Positions 7,476 to 14,243 of a stretch of 64,000 nucleotides of DNA are shown here, piece after piece. The number at the start of each line of letters is the position of its first letter. Within the stretch, counting starts at the first letter, position 1. Both the position numbers and the translations under genes were made by a program. Under the pieces are notes generated by a model, which ran no database searches, had not been told where the DNA came from, and saw only the letters and a program-made list of their open reading frames with translations. Source of the DNA: AG25 sp035517615 (lineage in GTDB: Bacteria; Gemmatimonadota; Gemmatimonadetes; Gemmatimonadales; GWC2-71-9); the NCBI GenBank assembly GCA_035517615.1, contig DATIYM010000013.1, positions 1 through 64,000 on the forward strand. The letters run 5' to 3'.

Positions 7476-8828
7476 ATGACCGCGACAATCGAGAGAACCA
7501 CCGGCGCCACCAAGCGCGACGTCATGAACCTGTGTCGCGACCAGGGTGTCGCGTTCCTACGGCTGCAGTTCACCGACATTCTGGGCGTCAACAAGAACGT
7601 CGAAGTTCCGGAAAGCCAGTTCGAGAAGGCGCTCTCAGGCGACGTGCGGTTCGACGGCTCCGCCATCGAGGGGTTCGTCCGCATCGAGGAATCGGACATG
7701 GTGCTCCATCCCGACCTCGACACCTTCCGGATTCTGCCGCACGACGACCAGGGCGGCCGGGTAGGCCGGTTGTTGTGCGACATCTATAACCCGGACGGCA
7801 GTCCGTTCGTCGGGTGCCCGCGCCAGACGCTGCGGCGACAGATCGCGCGCGCGGAAGCCCTGGGGTACGGCGTGATGGTAGGCGTCGAGGCTGAGTTTTA
7901 CATCTTCCAGCTGGACGACAACGGCAAACCCACCACCCGGACGCACGACTCGGGGGGATACTTCGATCTCACGCCGCTCGATCGCGCCGAGGAAATCCGG
8001 CGCCTGATCGTGCGGGATCTGGTGTCCATGGGATTCGAGGTGGAAAGCGGCCATCACGAGGTCGCGGCGGGACAACACGAAATCGATTTTCGCTACGCCG
8101 CCGCACTCGAGACGGCAGACAATCTCGCCACCTTCAAATTCGTGGTGCGGAACGTCGCATATCGTCACGGCTATCTCGCGACATTCATGCCGCAGCCGAT
8201 TTTCGGCCAGCCCGGCTCGGGCATGCACACAAGCCACTCGCTGTTTCAGAAAGCCAAGAACGCGTTTTACGACCCGAAGGCGCAATGGGAGCTGTCGCAG
8301 GTCGCGATCCACTACATCGGCGGGCTCTTGAAGCACGCGCGTGGATTCTGCGCGGTCACGAATCCTCTCGTGAATAGCTACAAGCGTCTGGTGCCGGGAT
8401 ACGAAGCGCCGGTACACGTGGCCTGGTCGATGCGCAATCGCTCGCCGCTCATTCGCATTCCCGAGCGCCGCGACGTGGGCACCCGCTGCGAGCTGCGGAT
8501 GCCCGACCCCTCGGCCGATCCATATCTCTCGCTCACCGTGCAGATCGCCGCGGGGCTCGACGGTCTCGAGCAGCGGATGACGCCGCCCGATCCAGTGAAC
8601 AAGAACATCTTCGAGATGAGCTACCGGGAGCGCCGGCATTTCCGCATCGATGATCTCCCCCGCGACCTGCACGAGGCGCTGGAATATCTCGAGAAGGACG
8701 ACGTGATCCGCGCCGCCCTCGGCGACCACATTTACGAACGGTTTGTGGAGGCCAAGGAACGCGAATGGCAGGAATACATCAGACGCGTGAGTGAGTGGGA
8801 ATTACAGCGGTACTTGGGCCTGTACTGA
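7476..8828 (+). CDS. Glutamine synthetase type I, alpha-like subclass
   Basis: 450 residues, a complete GS with FDGSAIEGFVRIEESDM (59-75), GVEAEFYIF, the GSGMH motif and NRSPLIRIP. It resembles the Bacillus GlnA type: it lacks the 25-residue GSI-beta insertion, has Phe379 (KNIFEMS) where the adenylylated Tyr would be, and keeps the Arg (residue 69, in GFVRIEESD) that corresponds to the feedback-related Arg62 of B. subtilis GlnA. So adenylylation is not expected; feedback inhibition is possible. It follows glnA after 54 bases, separated by a strong palindrome. Could work in another metabolic condition than its neighbour. Confidence 0.93.
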   Translation: MTATIERTTGATKRDVMNLCRDQGVAFLRLQFTDILGVNKNVEVPESQFEKALSGDVRFDGSAIEGFVRIEESDMVLHPDLDTFRILPHDDQGGRVGRLLCDIYNPDGSPFVGCPRQTLRRQIARAEALGYGVMVGVEAEFYIFQLDDNGKPTTRTHDSGGYFDLTPLDRAEEIRRLIVRDLVSMGFEVESGHHEVAAGQHEIDFRYAAALETADNLATFKFVVRNVAYRHGYLATFMPQPIFGQPGSGMHTSHSLFQKAKNAFYDPKAQWELSQVAIHYIGGLLKHARGFCAVTNPLVNSYKRLVPGYEAPVHVAWSMRNRSPLIRIPERRDVGTRCELRMPDPSADPYLSLTVQIAAGLDGLEQRMTPPDPVNKNIFEMSYRERRHFRIDDLPRDLHEALEYLEKDDVIRAALGDHIYERFVEAKEREWQEYIRRVSEWELQRYLGLY

Positions 8829-8832
8829 TCGT

Positions 8833-8911
8833 GCGGGAAGCGGGAAGCGGGAAGCGGGAAGCGGGAAGCGGGAAGCGTCTTGCAGCGGCGCTTCCCGCTT
8901 CCCGCTTCCCG
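8833..8911. repeat. Tandem heptamer array forming a long hairpin at a convergent junction
   Basis: Six perfect direct copies of GCGGGAA (8833-8874) face three inverted copies (TTCCCGC type, 8892-8911) across a short spacer. It fills the whole gap between the glutamine synthetase stop (8828) and the outer-membrane protein stop (8912). The folded RNA would be a very stable hairpin on either strand; probably a bidirectional terminator, without a clear U-tract. The unequal copy numbers suggest slippage. Confidence 0.85.
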
Positions 8912-10138
8912 TTAGAACGAGTATGCCGCGCTGAACGCTACCGAGAACTGCTCGAACTCGCCGTTGAATACCTGGAATTTCGAATGATCGTACCGGACCT
9001 CGGGACGCAGCAGCACGTTCGGGAACGTCTTGACATTGAGCGTGCCGGTGGCGCTCCAGAGGACGTGCGCCTCGTACGGGAATCCCGGAGTGAACACGGA
9101 CGTGAGGCCGAACGCTCCGGCCGTGCGCGCACCCTGATTGTCCGAGATGTAGTCGCCGCGGAGCGCGAGGTTCAGGGTAGGTGAAAGGTCTTGTGCAATC
9201 CACCCTCCAATGCCCCACCAGGTGGCGTCCTTCGTAGAATCCGGGAGCGCGTAGTTCGCCTTCTCAGTCCCGTAGTCGCCCTGGATCCACACCGAAGTCT
9301 TCGATCCGATCTTCTGATTGAACAAGGCGTCGATACCGTACCGGGCGGCGCTCGATCCATCCTGCTCGGGTCCGTAGTACGGGACCAGGTTGAGCGTCGT
9401 GTTCTTTCCTGAAAGCGCGAGCGAGCCCATGACACTCTTGTGTCCGGTCGTATCGACGACCCGATCCCAACCGTTATCGAGCCGGATCGCGAAGCTCACG
9501 GCGCCAGACGCCTTATAGTCCATCTCGATACCCGTCGAGGTGAAATTCTCCAGGTAAATGAACTGGTTCCCGAGCGACCAGTTGGGGTTCGCCGTCGTCT
9601 CGATTACCTCCAGTCCCATGAGCGTGACCATCTTTCCGAACTTGAACTGTATGCCATTCCCGTTTGCCGTTGGGAGGTTCAACGTGACGAACAGCTGCGT
9701 GATGTCGATGTTCTGACCGATCTGCAGGCCCGTCGAATACAGCACGGCGGCGTTCTGGCCGATGATGAAGTTCGAGTGCACCCCCGCGTCCACCTTGTTC
9801 GTGGCATAGGGACGGTCGGCAATGAACTCGATCCCGTTCAGGGAAAACGACTGCGAGTAGCGGTCGTACAGCCGGCCGACGATCACCCCTTCAGCTGCGT
9901 TGTTCGAGTAGACGTACGAGGCCTCACCGAACCCGCCAAGCTTGATGCCGAGCGGGAATGTCGTGGGCGCCGCGGCTGCAGCGGCAGGCGCTGGGGCCGT
10001 CGTTGTATCGGCCGGCTTCGATTTGGTGGTGTCCTTGGGCTGAGTGGCGACCTGGGTCTGCGCCGAGGCCGGCGAAAAGGAACCAATCAAGACCGAGATG
10101 GCGAAGAGCCAGACTGACCTACTAGTCAGGGGCGACAT
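8912..10138 (-). CDS. Outer-membrane beta-barrel protein (porin-2-like)
   Basis: 408 residues. Signal peptide (residues 1-26, ending SPASAQ), a low-complexity Ala/Pro/Thr linker (27-60), then a barrel region with alternating polar and hydrophobic strands, many Gly/Tyr/Trp residues, and a C-terminal AFSAAYSF ending in Phe, the usual BAM recognition signal. The start of the barrel (LGGFGEASYVYSNN) and the GLEVIET stretch resemble the putative beta-barrel porin-2 family. Ribosome site GGAGGAG before the ATG. Probably a diffusion porin; substrate unknown. It is transcribed away from cimA from a shared control region. Confidence 0.8.
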   Translation of the reverse strand: MSPLTSRSVWLFAISVLIGSFSPASAQTQVATQPKDTTKSKPADTTTAPAPAAAAAAPTTFPLGIKLGGFGEASYVYSNNAAEGVIVGRLYDRYSQSFSLNGIEFIADRPYATNKVDAGVHSNFIIGQNAAVLYSTGLQIGQNIDITQLFVTLNLPTANGNGIQFKFGKMVTLMGLEVIETTANPNWSLGNQFIYLENFTSTGIEMDYKASGAVSFAIRLDNGWDRVVDTTGHKSVMGSLALSGKNTTLNLVPYYGPEQDGSSAARYGIDALFNQKIGSKTSVWIQGDYGTEKANYALPDSTKDATWWGIGGWIAQDLSPTLNLALRGDYISDNQGARTAGAFGLTSVFTPGFPYEAHVLWSATGTLNVKTFPNVLLRPEVRYDHSKFQVFNGEFEQFSVAFSAAYSF

Positions 10139-10182
10139 GGACTACTCCTCCAATGAGGTCGGAACGGGTTTCGGATGGATCA

Positions 10183-10211
10183 AGGGTACACGGCCATCGC
10201 ATAGGTGTCAA
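10183..10211 (-). promoter_or_regulatory. Candidate promoter of the outer-membrane protein
   Basis: Minus strand TTGACA (10211-10206), 17 bases, TACCCT (10188-10183), with the start codon about 45 bases downstream. The -35 is a full consensus match. Confidence 0.6.
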
Positions 10212-10221
10212 GCATTTTGTG

Positions 10222-10240
10222 CAATATTTGCAAAATATTG
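10222..10240. promoter_or_regulatory. Perfect A/T-rich dyad, probable operator
   Basis: CAATATTT (10222-10229), GCA, AAATATTG (10233-10240): a perfect 8+3+8 inverted repeat in an otherwise GC-rich genome. It lies 11 bases upstream of the minus-strand -35 (10206-10211). Its right arm overlaps a plus-strand TTGACG (10238-10243). Placement fits a regulator that acts on both divergent genes. Confidence 0.55.
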
Positions 10241-10272
10241 ACGCCATTATGCATGGTAGATGCCATAAGATG

Positions 10273-10301
10273 TTGCCTGATGAACTAATCGAGCGCATGA
10301 T
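10273..10301 (+). promoter_or_regulatory. Candidate promoter of the cimA leader
   Basis: TTGCCT (10273-10278), 17 bases, CATGAT (10296-10301). An alternative -35, TTGACG, is at 10238-10243 with a poor -10. Either gives a transcript that starts upstream of the leader ORF. Confidence 0.4.
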
Positions 10302-10329
10302 GCACACCGTGGGCGACGGTAAAGGGCAA

Positions 10330-10387
10330 AAAGAGACCGAATCAGCCGCCAGAAATAGGGGGGTGCCGGCCCCCACACCGTCTCTTT
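10330..10387. repeat. Inverted repeat in the cimA leader, related to a repeat at the cimA 3' end
   Basis: AAAGAGAC (10330-10337) pairs with GTCTCTTT (10380-10387). An inner GGGGG/CCCCC pair strengthens the fold. The complement of 10378-10400 reads AGGGACCAGAAAGAGACGG, nearly the same as the tandem unit at 12131-12168, so related repeats in opposite orientation bracket cimA. Confidence 0.55.
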
Positions 10388-10435
10388 CTGGTCCCTTTCG
10401 GTCCATTTCCGCCGAGGTTAGTATGCGAGCCAGTG

Positions 10436-10513
10436 ATGCACGCGCGCATCAGTATTCGCCGCTCAATTACTATCCGGCTCTCTCGGAGAGGCGGCGTGTT
10501 GGCGCTCGGTTGA
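10436..10513 (+). CDS. Isoleucine-rich leader peptide of cimA (attenuator ORF)
   Basis: 25 codons beginning MHARISIRRSITIRLS: Ile at codons 5, 7, 11 and 13, followed by Leu and Val residues, ending TGA at 10511. A GAG lies six bases before the ATG (weak ribosome site). Codons 17-19 contain GGAGAGGC (10485-10492), which can pair with GCCTCTCC (10544-10551), the first arm of the terminator. A CTCTC/GAGAG hairpin (10478-10482 with 10486-10490) could serve as a pause structure. A ribosome stalled at the Ile codons would leave this segment free and allow the antiterminator. Caveat: an overlapping 33-codon ORF in another frame (10423-10524) has a better ribosome site. Confidence 0.65.
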   Translation: MHARISIRRSITIRLSRRGGVLALG

Positions 10514-10541
10514 TCGAAGACTGAAACCCCGCAACGTGCCA

Positions 10542-10570
10542 CGGCCTCTCCGGCGGAGAGGCCGTTTTTT
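10542..10570 (+). terminator. Intrinsic terminator in the cimA leader (attenuator)
   Basis: Perfect 10-bp stem CGGCCTCTCC / GGAGAGGCCG with a GGC loop, followed by six T. It lies 15 bases before the cimA start, after the promoter, so it must be conditional for cimA to be expressed. Confidence 0.9.
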
Positions 10571-10585
10571 GTTCTGGGAGCTCAC

Positions 10586-12187
10586 ATGGACCTGAGGCTG
10601 TACGACACGACACTGCGCGATGGAACGCAACGCGAGGGGATGTCCCTTTCCGTCGAAGACAAACTCAAAATCGCGCGGCGCCTCGACCGGCTGGGGATCG
10701 ATTACCTCGAAGGCGGGTGGCCGGGGTCGAATCCCAAGGACGCGGAGTTCTTCCGGCGCGTAAAGCAGGCGGGCCTGACGCATGCCCGCGTCGCCGCATT
10801 CGGGATGACTCGTCGCGCCAACGGCCGTACCGAAGACGACGCCAACCTGCGGGCGTTGGTCGAGGCCGAGACGCCCGTGGTCACCATCGTCGGCAAGACG
10901 TCAGTGCTGCACGTCGAGCGGGTGCTCGAGACCACGCGCGATGAGAACCTGCGAATGATCGGCGACAGCGTCCGGTTCCTGAAGCAGCTCGGGAAGGAAG
11001 TGATCTATGACGCGGAGCACTTCTTCGATGGCGCACGCCTGGACTCGGACTACGCGGTCGCCACGCTCCGGGCCGCGGCGGACGCGGGGGCGGATTGCGT
11101 CGTGCTGTGCGACACGAACGGCGGCGAACTCCCCCACGTGGTCGAGCAACGCGTATGCGATCTCAAGAATCGGCTCGAGGTTCCGCTGGGCATTCATACC
11201 CACAATGATTCGGGGTTGGCGCTGGCCAACGCACTCGCAGCGGTGCGGGCCGGATGCGTGCACGTCCAAGGAACGATCAATGGCTACGGTGAACGCTGCG
11301 GCAATCTCGACCTGATTCCCCTCATCGCGACCCTGCAGTACAAGCTCGGCATGGACGTTGTGACCTCCGACCAAATGCAGGGGCTGACCGAGGCGTCACA
11401 CTTCGTTGCGGCGGTGGCCAATCTCAACCCTGATCCCCATCAGCCGTACGTGGGGAAGAGTGCGTTCGCGCATAAAGGCGGGATTCACGTTGCCGCGGTC
11501 GCGAAGCTCGCCGACACGTACCAGCACATCGACCCGGCGGTCGTGGGTAACGAAATGCGTGTGGTCGTGAGCGAGCTCGCGGGGCGCCGCAATATCTCGT
11601 TGCGCGCGCGGGCGCTGGGGTTGGAGGTCGGGGCGCAGGAACAGCAGCTACTGCAGCAGATCAAGGACCTGGAGCACGCCGGTTTTCAGTTCGAGGAGGC
11701 CGAAGGATCGTTCGAGATGCTGGTGCGCCGCGCGGCGCCGGCGTATCGCGCGCCGTTCGAGCTACTCGGTTTCACCGTGATCGTGGAGCAGGGCAAAGGC
11801 ACAAGCGGTCAGATTTCGGCTCAGGCCATCGTGAAGCTGCAGATCGGAGACGAGGTGATGCACACGGCGGCCGAGGGGGCGGGGCCCGTGAACGCCTTGG
11901 ACCGCGCCATCCGCAAGGGGCTCATTCCCCATTATCCGGAGCTCGCCGACGTGCGACTGGTCGATTACAAGGTGCGCATCATCGACGACCATCTTGCGAC
12001 CGCGGCCAAACCGCGCGTGGTCATCGAGTCGGCTCGCGGGTCGGAACGCTGGAGCACGGTGGGCTGCTCGGAGAACATCATCGAGGCGAGCTGGCAGGCG
12101 CTGCGGGACGGGTTTGAGCTGCCGCTACTCAGGGACGGGGAGAGACGGCAAGGGACGGAAAGAGACGGAAGCCGAACCCGACCTTAA
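10586..12187 (+). CDS. cimA: (R)-citramalate synthase
   Basis: Condenses pyruvate and acetyl-CoA to citramalate, the entry to isoleucine via 2-oxobutyrate. 533 residues: HMGL-like catalytic barrel (about 1-280, starting LYDTTLRDGTQREGMSLS with GGWPGSNPKD typical of the citramalate synthase subgroup), HTHNDSG metal-site motif, a linker with GRRNISLRARALG (about 332-344), and a LeuA-type regulatory dimerisation domain (about 390-510). LeuCD and LeuB, needed for the next steps, are encoded at 37.6-40.8 kb. Expression is probably controlled by the leader attenuator. The last residues (GERRQGTERDGSRTRP) come from a tandem repeat. The TAA stop shares a TTAA with the opposing gene. Confidence 0.93.
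   Translation: MDLRLYDTTLRDGTQREGMSLSVEDKLKIARRLDRLGIDYLEGGWPGSNPKDAEFFRRVKQAGLTHARVAAFGMTRRANGRTEDDANLRALVEAETPVVTIVGKTSVLHVERVLETTRDENLRMIGDSVRFLKQLGKEVIYDAEHFFDGARLDSDYAVATLRAAADAGADCVVLCDTNGGELPHVVEQRVCDLKNRLEVPLGIHTHNDSGLALANALAAVRAGCVHVQGTINGYGERCGNLDLIPLIATLQYKLGMDVVTSDQMQGLTEASHFVAAVANLNPDPHQPYVGKSAFAHKGGIHVAAVAKLADTYQHIDPAVVGNEMRVVVSELAGRRNISLRARALGLEVGAQEQQLLQQIKDLEHAGFQFEEAEGSFEMLVRRAAPAYRAPFELLGFTVIVEQGKGTSGQISAQAIVKLQIGDEVMHTAAEGAGPVNALDRAIRKGLIPHYPELADVRLVDYKVRIIDDHLATAAKPRVVIESARGSERWSTVGCSENIIEASWQALRDGFELPLLRDGERRQGTERDGSRTRP
12131..12168. repeat. Tandem purine-rich repeat inside the cimA 3' end
   Basis: Two copies of a 20-base unit, AGGGACGGGGAGAGACGGCA and AGGGACGGAAAGAGACGGAA, encode the charged C-terminal tail of CimA. 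A related copy lies inverted at about 10378-10400 upstream of cimA. Confidence 0.65.
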
Positions 12188-14196
12188 CGAGTCCAGTCGT
12201 TGTTCGCGCGGTCGATGTCCGGAAAGAGTCCGTCCGGATCGATCTCCACTTGCGCGACCTGCGGATCCCGCGTCACGCGCACCTGAATTTTCCTCACGCC
12301 GTTCCCCGTAAACCATACTTCAACCGGTAGCTCGACGCGCTGTACGCTCTTGTCGGCTCGCGTGACGGCGAGCAGGATCGGCATAGGAGCGAGGCCGCGA
12401 TCGACGATCGTGATCGTCGCGGAATCGCCGTCCGCGGCCACGGACTGCACCGCCTGATCGAGCGGCCAGCCGTGATAGAACCACGTGGTCCAGAACCAGG
12501 AGAGATCACGGCCTGATACGTCCGCGATGGTATTGAAGAAGTCGTAGGGCTCGGGATGGCGGTCGATCCAGCGCCGGCCGTATTCGACGAACGCGCGGTG
12601 GAACGTCGCTTCGCCCAGCAGGCCACGTAGTGCCGCGAGCACCTGCGCCGTCTTGTTGTAGTACATGATGTAGTACAACGCCTGGGGATAGTCGTCACCC
12701 GTGCCCGGGAGAATGAGGGGCAGATCCTGCCCCGCGCGCGCCGCGTGGACATAAGTGGCGCGCTGCCCGGGCTCGGCGTCGTTCGGGCGGCCCGTCCCGC
12801 CGCGCGGCTCGCCATACAGCGCGCGCATGCATTGCGCGACATCGAACTGCGTGAATCCCTCGTCCATCCACGGGAAGCGTGTCTCGTTCGACCCCACCTG
12901 CATCGGGAACCACATGTGCCCCGTCTCGTGCATGAGGTCGCCGGCGAGCGACAGCGTGTCGGCCCACGGCTGCATCACCGTGGCCATCGGGTATTCCATG
13001 CCGCCGCCGTCGAGCACGCCTTCGAACGAGCTCATCGCGGGATAGGGATACGGCCAGAGATATTGCGACATCTCCTGGACCGCGTCGCGCGTGTAGCGTG
13101 CGCCCCCGATCCGCCAGGCCGCGGCCGGCTCCGACAGACGGAAGTAGCTGTTGATGTCGACCGTGTCGGTGGCGGCACCGTGTCGCACCAGCGCCCGCGT
13201 GACATCCCAGGCGTACTGATCGCTCGTTCCCCACGCAAAGTCGCGCACATTGTTCGCGACCCAGTGCCACGTCAGGGGGGTCGTTCCCGACACGAAAGCG
13301 CGTGCCGCAGCGGGCGAACCTGGCGTGAGGATACGGATCACCCGACCGCTAGCACGCGCGCTCCCAAGACTGTCCAGCGTCGGTCGCGAGAAGATCGCCT
13401 CGCGGTTCGCGAGCGTTCCGGTCGCACCCACAATCCAGTTGTGTGGCACCGTGATGCGCACGTCGTAATCGGCCGGGTCCATATAGAACTCGGCTTCGAG
13501 CAGATACGGATCAGCCACCCAGCCGTCGACGTCGTCGTACACCGCGATCTGCGGATACCAGTAGCCCATGAAGTACACGCGACCCTCGTGTCCCTCACGT
13601 CCGTCGGATGGCGGCGCCGGTGCGGGCGCGTACGACCAGGAAGCGTCGAGACGCAGGCTATCACCCGGCCGCAGTGCCGTCGAAAGCGCGATCCACATCA
13701 CCGTCCCATCGACTGCGTATTGTCCCGGTATGGCCTCCTGGCCCTGAGGGGCCTTGGTGAGGGCTCGACCGTTCAAGAGGAGGCGTTGGAGGATCACGCC
13801 GCCGGTGATCGGCACGGGTTGCCGGCGCGGCGCTCCGGGCGCGAAGACGTTTTGGCGCAGATGTACCGCGAGCCGAGTGAGTGTGTCGGGCGAGCGGTTG
13901 GCGTAGAGGACCGTTTCGCGACCGTCGAGCCGGTTTTTTACGGGATCGAGTGTCGCCTCAATGCGATACCGCGGATGCGCCACCCAGTAGCGTGGGCCAG
14001 GAGCACCAGAGCGTGCGCGCGTGCCTCGCAAGACCGCACGCGTGAATGCGGCGGGTTCGTACACGGGCCCGGGGATGGGACGGGGGCCTGACACAGTTGC
14101 CGCGGTGTCGACGGTTGGTGCAGGACGGGTCTGCGCTGGAAGGCCTGCGGCGCAGAAGACGCCAGCGGATATGAGGACCAGAAGGCGTTTCGGCAT
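12184..14196 (-). CDS. Secreted M1-family (aminopeptidase N-like) metallopeptidase
   Basis: 670 residues. Signal peptide (1-22, ending LPAQ). The N-terminal beta-sandwich is followed by the M1 exopeptidase motif in the form GGMEYP, the zinc motif HETGH and, exactly 18 residues later, the third ligand Glu in WMDEGFTQF (HExxHx18E). An Asn/Tyr-rich C-terminal region follows. Probably periplasmic or cell-surface peptide degradation. Convergent with cimA; the two stops share the bases TTAA. Confidence 0.88.
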   Translation of the reverse strand: MPKRLLVLISAGVFCAAGLPAQTRPAPTVDTAATVSGPRPIPGPVYEPAAFTRAVLRGTRARSGAPGPRYWVAHPRYRIEATLDPVKNRLDGRETVLYANRSPDTLTRLAVHLRQNVFAPGAPRRQPVPITGGVILQRLLLNGRALTKAPQGQEAIPGQYAVDGTVMWIALSTALRPGDSLRLDASWSYAPAPAPPSDGREGHEGRVYFMGYWYPQIAVYDDVDGWVADPYLLEAEFYMDPADYDVRITVPHNWIVGATGTLANREAIFSRPTLDSLGSARASGRVIRILTPGSPAAARAFVSGTTPLTWHWVANNVRDFAWGTSDQYAWDVTRALVRHGAATDTVDINSYFRLSEPAAAWRIGGARYTRDAVQEMSQYLWPYPYPAMSSFEGVLDGGGMEYPMATVMQPWADTLSLAGDLMHETGHMWFPMQVGSNETRFPWMDEGFTQFDVAQCMRALYGEPRGGTGRPNDAEPGQRATYVHAARAGQDLPLILPGTGDDYPQALYYIMYYNKTAQVLAALRGLLGEATFHRAFVEYGRRWIDRHPEPYDFFNTIADVSGRDLSWFWTTWFYHGWPLDQAVQSVAADGDSATITIVDRGLAPMPILLAVTRADKSVQRVELPVEVWFTGNGVRKIQVRVTRDPQVAQVEIDPDGLFPDIDRANNDWTR

Positions 14197-14243
14197 GAAA
14201 GAAAAATGCGTTGCGTCGTAGCGACGGGCAACGTTGTTCTAAA

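Larger units (their letters stand above)
10139..10585. other. Control region between the outer-membrane protein and cimA
   Basis: About 447 bases between divergent genes. It holds back-to-back promoters with a perfect dyad between them (10183-10301), an inverted repeat (10330-10387), an Ile-rich leader ORF (10436-10513) and an intrinsic terminator (10542-10570), each listed separately. Confidence 0.75.

Noticed and set aside
10423..10524. 33-codon ORF with a good ribosome site, overlapping the Ile-rich leader in another frame
   Set aside because: It has no run of Ile, Val or Leu codons, so it does not explain cimA control. It is kept as a caveat, since it may be translated.
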